This document shows positions 1 to 4,289 of a DNA stretch of 6,825 bases, in pieces. Position numbers and translations under genes: made by a program. Under the pieces are notes generated by a model. It saw only the letters and a list, made by a program, of their open reading frames with translations. It searched no databases and was not told where the DNA came from. The stretch is from an uncultured Planctomycetaceae bacterium (lineage in GTDB: Bacteria > Planctomycetota > Planctomycetia > Pirellulales > Pirellulaceae). Position 1 is the stretch's first letter. Every line of letters begins with the position of its first letter. The stretch covers positions 1 through 6,825 of the forward strand of contig CAIYOB010000778.1 in assembly GCA_903927685.1 (NCBI GenBank), read 5' to 3'.

Positions 1-18
1 AGCGGTCCCGTTCCGGTC

Positions 19-1638
19 TCAGGCCACGCTGCCTTCGACCCGGGCCTTCTTCTTGTCGTCCTTGTCGAAGTTGGTCACCAGCGTCTCCGTGGTCAACAGC
101 AGGCTGGCAATACTGGCCGCATTGCCCAACGCGGTTCGCACGACCTTGACCGGGTCGATGATTCCCGCCTTGAACATGTCCACGAACTGATTGCTGTTGG
201 CGTCGTAGCCCATGTTGGTGTCCTTTTCGCGGACATCCTCGGCGATCACCGAGCCGTCCAGGCCACCGTTGCTGACGATCGTCTTCAGCGGCGTATCGAG
301 CACCGCCAGCACGATATCGACGCCGATCTTTTCGTCGCCGCGAGCCGAGCTGCGGGCCTTCTCGACGGCTTCCTTGCATCGCAGCAAAGCGACGCCGCCG
401 CCCGGCACGATGCCTTCCTCGACCGCCGCCCGCGTCGCGTGCAACGCGTCTTCGATCCGCGCTTTCTTCTGCTTCATGTCGGCCTCGGTTTCAGCGCCGA
501 CCGAAATGACTGCCACGCCGCCGGACAACTTGGCCAGCCGCTCCTGCAGTTTCTCACGGTCGTACTCGCTGTCCGTCTGCTCGATCTGATGATTGAGCTG
601 CGCGATCCGCTTGTCGATGTCCGCCCGCTTGCCGGCGCCTTCGACGATCGTCGTGCTGCTGCGGTCGACGGTGATCTTCTTGGCCCGGCCCAGATGCGAG
701 ACCTCGATGTTCTCCAACTGGATCCCCAAGTCGTCGCTGATCAGCGTGCCGCCGGTCAGGATGGCGATATCACCCAGCATGGCCTTGCGGCGGTCGCCAA
801 AGCCCGGAGCCTTGACGGCGCACACGTTCAACACGCCCCGCAGCTTGTTGACCACCAACAGCGTCAACGCTTCCGCGTCGACGTCCTCGGCGATAATCAA
901 CAGCGGCTTGCCGATCTGGGCCACCTTCTCCAGGATCGGCACCAAGTCGCGCAGATTGCTGATCTTCTTCTCGTGGATCAAGATGCAGCAATCTTCCATC
1001 AAGCAGTCCATGTCGGACGTGCGGTTGATGAAGTACGGCGAGATGTAGCCCTTGTCGAACTGCATCCCATCGACGAACTCGACCTGCGTCTCGGTCGTCT
1101 TGCCTTCCTCGACGGTGATCACGCCGTCCTTGCCGACGCGCTCCAAAGCGTCCGCCAGTTGCTGGCCGATCGCCATGTCGTTGTTGGCGCTGATCGCCCC
1201 GACGCTAGCCACTTCTTCCTTGCTCGTCACCGGCTTGGCGATCGAGAACAAGTACTCGACGGCCGCCTCGACGCCCTTGTCAATCCCGCGGCGGATCGCC
1301 ATCGGATTGCTGCCGGCGACGATGTTGCGGAGCCCTTCGCGAAGGATCGCGCGGGCCAGGACCGTCGCCGTGGTGGTGCCGTCGCCGGCGATGTCGGACG
1401 TCTTCTGGGCAACCTCGACCACCAGCTTCGCGCCCATGTTCTCGAAGCGGTCTTCCAGCTCCACTTCCTTGGCCACCGTGACGCCGTCCTTCGTCACCGT
1501 GGGGCCGCCGAACGATTTGTTGATAATCACGTTCCTGCCGGTCGGCCCCATCGTGATGGCGACGGCCTTGGCCAGCTTGTCGACGCCCTGCAACATCTTC
1601 GCGCGGGCGTGATCCTGAAACAGCAATTGCTTCGCCAC
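19..1638 (-). CDS. groEL: Chaperonin GroEL (Hsp60), second paralogue, no GGM tail
   Basis: This is a 60 kDa chaperonin subunit that should form the double-ring ATP-driven folding cage capped by GroES in the cytoplasm. The 539 residues cover the whole family length. ATPase motifs are intact: GPTGRN (31-36), DGVTVA (51-56), DGTTTAT (86-92), the catalytic Asp equivalent to E. coli D398 at 397, and the PGGG motif (412-415). The apical binding face keeps the canonical GYISPYFI (197-204), and GFGDRRK (279-285) is present. The tail ends in a charged stretch ([14 protein letters not shown]) with no GGM repeats. Three cysteines (212, 217, 218) cluster in the apical domain. The start is GTG at 1636-1638, giving the family-typical MAKQLLF N-terminus, with an AGGGG ribosome site 9 nt upstream. 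It lies 171 nt downstream of groES on the same strand, and only 18 bases of the window follow its TGA stop. The family call is certain; the specific role of this copy is inferred. Confidence 0.98.
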   Translation of the reverse strand: MAKQLLFQDHARAKMLQGVDKLAKAVAITMGPTGRNVIINKSFGGPTVTKDGVTVAKEVELEDRFENMGAKLVVEVAQKTSDIAGDGTTTATVLARAILREGLRNIVAGSNPMAIRRGIDKGVEAAVEYLFSIAKPVTSKEEVASVGAISANNDMAIGQQLADALERVGKDGVITVEEGKTTETQVEFVDGMQFDKGYISPYFINRTSDMDCLMEDCCILIHEKKISNLRDLVPILEKVAQIGKPLLIIAEDVDAEALTLLVVNKLRGVLNVCAVKAPGFGDRRKAMLGDIAILTGGTLISDDLGIQLENIEVSHLGRAKKITVDRSSTTIVEGAGKRADIDKRIAQLNHQIEQTDSEYDREKLQERLAKLSGGVAVISVGAETEADMKQKKARIEDALHATRAAVEEGIVPGGGVALLRCKEAVEKARSSARGDEKIGVDIVLAVLDTPLKTIVSNGGLDGSVIAEDVREKDTNMGYDANSNQFVDMFKAGIIDPVKVVRTALGNAASIASLLLTTETLVTNFDKDDKKKARVEGSVA

Positions 1639-1647
1639 TTTGCAAAA

Positions 1648-1652
1648 CCCCT
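1648..1652 (-). promoter_or_regulatory. Ribosome binding site of the second groEL
   Basis: On the minus strand AGGGG sits 9 nt before the GTG codon. It supports GTG as the start, since no ATG nearby gives the conserved MAK N-terminus. Confidence 0.7.
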
Positions 1653-1683
1653 ATACGAGAGAGTGTGTGCCATGTACCGTTTG

Positions 1684-1718
1684 GCCAGCCGGCTTGCCGT
1701 CAAGCAAGTCCGGCTGGC
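1684..1718. repeat. 14-bp inverted repeat between groES and the second groEL
   Basis: GCCAGCCGGCTTGC (1684-1697) and GCAAGTCCGGCTGGC (1704-1718) pair over 14 base pairs, with one bulged T at 1709 and a 6-nt loop (1698-1703). The transcript would fold into a very stable stem-loop ending about 45 nt before the second groEL. No T-run follows on the minus strand, so it does not look like an ordinary intrinsic terminator. It may be an mRNA stability or processing element, or a copy of a dispersed genomic repeat. A smaller stem, CGGCC-ACG-GGCCG, follows at 1721-1733. Confidence 0.8.
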
Positions 1719-1769
1719 ACCGGCCACGGGCCGTGACGCGCGGGCGCCGGCCGGGCCGAAATTCCTCAT

Positions 1770-1788
1770 CCGCTCGCGGAGCGAGCGG
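1770..1788. repeat. 8-bp perfect hairpin just after groES
   Basis: CCGCTCGC (1770-1777) and GCGAGCGG (1781-1788) are perfect inverted repeats around a 3-nt loop. The hairpin begins 21 nt downstream of the groES stop codon. On the minus strand the bases after it are ATGAGGAATTT rather than a T-tract, so termination would at best be partial. The motif reads GTAGCCCGCTCGCTCCGCG on the minus strand, a type of short GC-rich element that seems, from memory, to recur between genes in planctomycetes; this is not verified here. Confidence 0.75.
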
Positions 1789-1809
1789 GCTACGATCAGG
1801 CCGCGAGGC

Positions 1810-2109
1810 TCAGGCGACGACCTTGGCCAGGATATCACTTTCCCGCAGGATCTTGACGTCCTCGCCGTTGACCTCGATCTCGGTCCCGCCGTACTTCCCG
1901 TAAATGACCTCGTCGCCGATCGCCACCGACATCTCGGCCCGCTGGCCATTGTCCATCAGCTTGCCAGGGCCGACGGCGACCACCTTGCCACGCTGCGGCT
2001 TTTCCTTCGCCGTGTCGGGCAACACAATCCCGCCCGCCGTCATCTCTTCCGCTTCCATCGGTTCCACAACCACGCGGTCGTCCAAGGGTCGAATCTTCAG
2101 CTTTGCCAT
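1810..2109 (-). CDS. groES: Co-chaperonin GroES (Hsp10)
   Basis: This is the 10 kDa co-chaperonin whose heptameric ring caps GroEL and closes the folding chamber. The 99 residues match the family's usual 95-100. Visible features are the N-terminal strand [14 protein letters not shown] (4-17), the GroEL-binding mobile loop around 21-38 with its hydrophobic triad I28-V29-L30 in GGIVLPD, the core [10 protein letters not shown] (40-49), and the C-terminal [19 protein letters not shown] (65-83) leading to [12 protein letters not shown]. The ATG at 2107-2109 has a strong AGGAAGGAA ribosome site. It is the only groES here, 58 nt after one groEL and 171 nt before another, so both subunit types probably use it. 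The order groEL-groES-groEL is reversed compared with the common groES-groEL operon. Confidence 0.98.
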   Translation of the reverse strand: MAKLKIRPLDDRVVVEPMEAEEMTAGGIVLPDTAKEKPQRGKVVAVGPGKLMDNGQRAEMSVAIGDEVIYGKYGGTEIEVNGEDVKILRESDILAKVVA

Positions 2110-2116
2110 CGTTGAA

Positions 2117-2125
2117 TTCCTTCCT
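2117..2125 (-). promoter_or_regulatory. Ribosome binding site of groES
   Basis: On the minus strand AGGAAGGAA ends 7 nt before the ATG. It is strong and fixes the start. Only a 4-bp pairing (TTTC with GGAA) could cover it. Confidence 0.75.
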
Positions 2126-2167
2126 ATCGAAATGACTTAAGTGTCTGACTTGGTTTCTCGGGGAAAT

Positions 2168-3853
2168 CTACATCATGCCGTCCATGCCACCCATGCCGCC
2201 CATGCCACCCATACCGCCCATGCCGCCGCCCATGCCGTGGTCGTCATGGTGGCCGCCGGCGGGCTCTTCTTCCTTCGGAATGTCGGTCACCAGGGCTTCG
2301 GTTGTCAACAGCAAGCCGGCCACGCTGGCCGCGTTCTGCAGCGCGGTACGAACCACCTTGGCCGGATCGATCACGCCGGCGTCGACCAGGTCGCAGTAGC
2401 TGTCCTTGTCCGCGTCGTAACCTTCCGTCTTGCTCTTCTGGCGACGAACCTTGCTGACCACCACCGCGCCGTCCTTGCCGGCGTTGTCGGCGATGCAACG
2501 CAGAGGAAAGTCGAGGACGCTGCGGATGATCTTCACGCCCATCGCTTCGTCGCCGACCGCCTCGACCTTGTCCAGGGACTTCTCCGAGCGGATCAGAGCG
2601 ACGCCACCGCCGGGCACGATACCCTCTTCCAAGGCCGCCTGAGTCGCCGCTTTGGCATCCTCGAGCAACGCCTTGCGCTCCTTCATCTCGGTCTCCGTCG
2701 CCGCCCCACAGCTGATCTGGGCCACACCGCCCGCCAACTTGGCCAGCCGCTCCAGCAGCTTCTCGCGGTCATAGTCGCTGTCTGTCTTCTCGATCTCCGC
2801 ACGGATCTGCTGGACCCGGCCTTCGATCGCGTCCTTCTTGCCGGCGCCGCCGATCAGCACGGTCTCGTCAGCCGTGATCTTGACCTTCTTGACGCGGCCC
2901 AGATCGCTCAGCTTAACGCTCTCCAGGTCAATTCCCAGATCCTTGAAGATCGGGGTCGCGCCGGCCAGCACGCCGATGTCGCCCATCATGGCCTTGCGGC
3001 GATCGCCATAACCCGGAGCCTTCACGGCACAGACACTCAAGATGCCCCGCATCTTGTTGACGACCAGCGTCGCCAGAGCCTCGCCCTCGACATCCTCGGC
3101 GATGACCAGCAGCGGCTTCTTGGCGCGGCTAATGGCTTCCAGCAGCGGAATCAGCTTCTTGTTGGAGGAGATCTTCTCTTCATAGATCAGGACGTAGCAG
3201 TCATCCAACTCGACTGCGACATCATCTTCATTGGTCACAAAGTGGGGCGACAGGAACCCGCGGTCAAACTGCATGCCCTCGACAACCTCGACGGTCGTCT
3301 CGCTGCCCCGGCCTTCCTCGACCGTGATCACGCCGTCTTTGCCGACCTTGATGAAGGCGTCCGCCAGCACCGCCCCGATCGTCGGGTCATTATTGCCAGC
3401 AATGGTCGCGACCTGCTGAATGCTCTTCTTGCTCTTAGCGTCGATCGGCGTGGCCATCTTCTTGATCGCCTCGACAACCGCGTCCGTCGCCTTGGAAATA
3501 CCCCGCGACAACGCCATCGGGTCGTATCCGGCGGCAATCATCTTCAAGCCTTCGCGGTAAATCGCTTCGGCCAGAATCGTCGCCGTCGTCGTGCCGTCGC
3601 CGGCCACGTCGTTGGTCTTGCTCGCCACTTCCTTGACCAACTTGGCGCCCAGGTTCTCCTCCGGGTCATCCAACTCGATGTCCTCGGCCACGGTCACGCC
3701 GTCTTTGGTGACCTTCGGCGAGCCCCAGCCCTTGTCCAGCACGGCGTTGCGGCCGCGCGGCCCCAGGGTGCTGCGGACCGCCACGGCCAGCTTCGACACG
3801 CCCGCTAACAGGGCTTGTCGCGCATCGTCTTCATAGACCATTTTTTTTGCCAC
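2168..3853 (-). CDS. groEL: Chaperonin GroEL (Hsp60), first paralogue, GGM tail
   Basis: This is a 561-residue 60 kDa chaperonin subunit, full length for the family. ATPase motifs are intact: GPRGRN (31-36), DGVTVA (51-56), DGTTTAT (86-92), the catalytic Asp matching E. coli D398 at 399, and PGGG (414-417). GYGDRRK (281-287) is in the apical domain. The apical client-binding segment reads GFLSPHFV (199-206), so the positions of E. coli Y199 and Y203 carry F and H. The C-terminus has a GGHHDDHG segment (533-540) followed by the (GGM)n tail typical of GroEL, ending at TAG. About 60 of the first 100 residues match the second GroEL, so this is an old paralogue pair. The start is taken as GTG (3851-3853), which gives MAKK and has a perfectly spaced AAAGGAGG site. 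An ATG four codons further in, after a run of eight A, is an alternative. It is the first gene of the chaperonin cluster. Confidence 0.98.
   Translation of the reverse strand: MAKKMVYEDDARQALLAGVSKLAVAVRSTLGPRGRNAVLDKGWGSPKVTKDGVTVAEDIELDDPEENLGAKLVKEVASKTNDVAGDGTTTATILAEAIYREGLKMIAAGYDPMALSRGISKATDAVVEAIKKMATPIDAKSKKSIQQVATIAGNNDPTIGAVLADAFIKVGKDGVITVEEGRGSETTVEVVEGMQFDRGFLSPHFVTNEDDVAVELDDCYVLIYEEKISSNKKLIPLLEAISRAKKPLLVIAEDVEGEALATLVVNKMRGILSVCAVKAPGYGDRRKAMMGDIGVLAGATPIFKDLGIDLESVKLSDLGRVKKVKITADETVLIGGAGKKDAIEGRVQQIRAEIEKTDSDYDREKLLERLAKLAGGVAQISCGAATETEMKERKALLEDAKAATQAALEEGIVPGGGVALIRSEKSLDKVEAVGDEAMGVKIIRSVLDFPLRCIADNAGKDGAVVVSKVRRQKSKTEGYDADKDSYCDLVDAGVIDPAKVVRTALQNAASVAGLLLTTEALVTDIPKEEEPAGGHHDDHGMGGGMGGMGGMGGMGGMDGMM
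2183..2221 (-). repeat. Nine-base tandem repeat encoding the GGM tail
   Basis: Units of ATG-GGY-GGY repeat in frame and encode M545 through M557 of the first GroEL, preceded by MGGG at 541-544. The GGM tail lines the floor of the GroEL cavity in studied homologues. The units are nearly identical at the DNA level, so their number may vary between strains by slippage. Confidence 0.85.
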
Positions 3854-3862
3854 GTCCGGAAT

Positions 3863-3870
3863 CCTCCTTT
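3863..3870 (-). promoter_or_regulatory. Ribosome binding site of the first groEL
   Basis: On the minus strand AAAGGAGG lies 9 nt before GTG. It is a near-complete anti-16S match and decides for GTG over the ATG four codons downstream. Confidence 0.85.
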
Positions 3871-3887
3871 CGCTGACACAAAGAAAA
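3863..3887 (-). promoter_or_regulatory. Candidate fourU-like RNA thermometer over the groEL ribosome site
   Basis: In the minus-strand transcript UUUUCUUU (3887-3880) can pair with the entire AAAGGAGG ribosome site (3870-3863) across a 9-nt loop. The eight consecutive pairs are four A-U, one G-C and three G-U. FourU thermometers, known for example upstream of Salmonella agsA and groES, use the same principle: a weak U-rich helix masks the ribosome site and melts on heating. The pairing is seen in the sequence; the function is inferred and the helix may be too weak alone. Confidence 0.35.
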
Positions 3888-3974
3888 TCAGTAGCCGCTT
3901 TGCGCGGGCATCAATCCGCACCCACCGTTGGCTGCGACCCGTTGCGCGCCGGCGACGTCAACTTTCAAGCGGCA

Positions 3975-4002
3975 GGCAGACTGTATCTGTATTGGCAGAC
4001 TG
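3975..4002. repeat. 9-bp direct repeat pair, 19-bp period, upstream of groEL
   Basis: GGCAGACTG occurs at 3975-3983 and again at 3994-4002, exactly 19 bp apart and separated by 10 bp of A/T-rich sequence. On the coding strand this is CAGTCTGCC twice. The spacing places both copies on nearly the same helix face, as expected for tandem binding of a regulator, but no known operator is recognised. Confidence 0.55.
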
Positions 4003-4033
4003 ACTAACGTTGGCCCCATAGATAGCAAGCGTT

Positions 4034-4048
4034 GTGCCAAGAAGGCAC
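4034..4048. repeat. Short hairpin in the groEL leader
   Basis: GTGCC (4034-4038) and GGCAC (4044-4048) form a 5-bp stem with loop AAGAA. It is too short to interpret alone and not followed by a T-run. Confidence 0.4.
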
Positions 4049-4082
4049 GAGGCGACGCAAGCTTATTTATGGAAAGGACTTG

Positions 4083-4092
4083 TGTCGCGACA
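4083..4092. promoter_or_regulatory. Perfect 10-bp palindrome TGTCGCGACA, possible operator
   Basis: TGTCGCGACA is self-complementary. It lies about 12 nt upstream of the only -10-like sequence in the leader (CATAAA, 4066-4071), so it would overlap the -35 region. A dimeric regulator could bind it. No known regulator is assigned. Confidence 0.3.
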
Positions 4093-4174
4093 GCAAGGTG
4101 ATTAGGGATGTCGCGTCTAAAGACCGCAAGCCCGACGTGCCATTTTGGCAGAACTCCAAGGGAGCAGAGTCGAT

Positions 4175-4204
4175 ATCCGTGGGACGGCTTTGCCATCCGT
4201 GGGA
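4175..4204. repeat. 10-bp direct repeat pair, 20-bp period
   Basis: ATCCGTGGGA occurs at 4175-4184 and 4195-4204, exactly 20 bp apart. Together with the similar pair at 3975-4002 it makes two independent, helix-phased tandem repeats in one leader, which hints at regulatory protein binding. The two repeat sequences are unrelated. Confidence 0.55.
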
Positions 4205-4253
4205 AGAAACAGAACGTGGAAGATCCGCACCGGTTGGAAGTTTTCGACTGCAC

Positions 4254-4276
4254 GGGGCGGAACTACTCCGCGCCCC
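4254..4276 (-). terminator. Hairpin downstream of the TPR gene, possible weak terminator
   Basis: On the minus strand GGG-GCGGA and TCCGC-CCC pair over 8 bp, with one bulged C in the 5' arm and the 5-nt loop GTAGT. It begins 13 nt after the TAG stop of the TPR gene. No T-tract follows directly (GTGCAGTCG), so it could end transcription only with help, or merely protect the 3' end. Confidence 0.3.
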
Positions 4277-4289
4277 GCGCTGCCGCCAC

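Larger units (their letters stand above)
3854..4289 (-). other. 436-nt leader between the TPR gene and the first groEL
   Basis: No convincing gene lies here. Reading frames that cross the stretch have codon use unlike the neighbours (AGA, ATA, CTA and TTA appear) and no recognisable protein. It probably carries the promoter and untranslated leader of the chaperonin cluster. I see no CIRCE operator (TTAGCACTC-N9-GAGTGCTAA) and no clear sigma-70 or sigma-32 promoter on the minus strand. The best -10 guess is CATAAA at 4066-4071, with a poor -35 (TTGCTG, 4091-4096) at 19 nt. Direct repeats, a palindrome and hairpins listed separately fall within it. Confidence 0.6.

Noticed and set aside
1669..1703. 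Possible promoter before the second groEL starting from TTGACG (1698-1703)
   Set aside because: The hexamer falls in the loop of the hairpin and no acceptable -10 follows at 16-18 nt on the minus strand.
439..2115. 558-codon open frame on the plus strand antisense to the second groEL and groES
   Set aside because: It mirrors GC-biased codons of the real minus-strand genes, runs across the intergenic spacer, and has low-complexity Asp/Leu/Arg/His-rich content with no recognisable domain.
2135..2142. Palindrome ACTTAAGT between the first groEL and groES
   Set aside because: Only 8 bp with no flanking symmetry; expected by chance at this length.
2141..3808. 555-codon open frame on the plus strand antisense to the first groEL
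   Set aside because: It is a mirror of the groEL codons; the His/Ala-rich start is just the reverse of the GGM repeat. Long antisense frames are usual opposite GC-rich groEL genes.
4014..4022. CCCCATAGA, resembling a sigma-32 -10 element
   Set aside because: It is on the plus strand, where no gene follows, and no CTTGAA-type -35 lies at the right distance.
3888..4253. 121-codon minus-strand frame filling the leader upstream of groEL
   Set aside because: GTG start with a poorly placed GGAG, codons rare in the neighbours (AGA, ATA, CTA, TTA), no domain or coherent hydrophobic pattern. It fits between the genes suggestively but is most likely chance; conservation in relatives would reverse this.
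3854..4289. CIRCE operator search
   Set aside because: No TTAGCACTC-N9-GAGTGCTAA or close variant was found in this leader or in the two shorter spacers.
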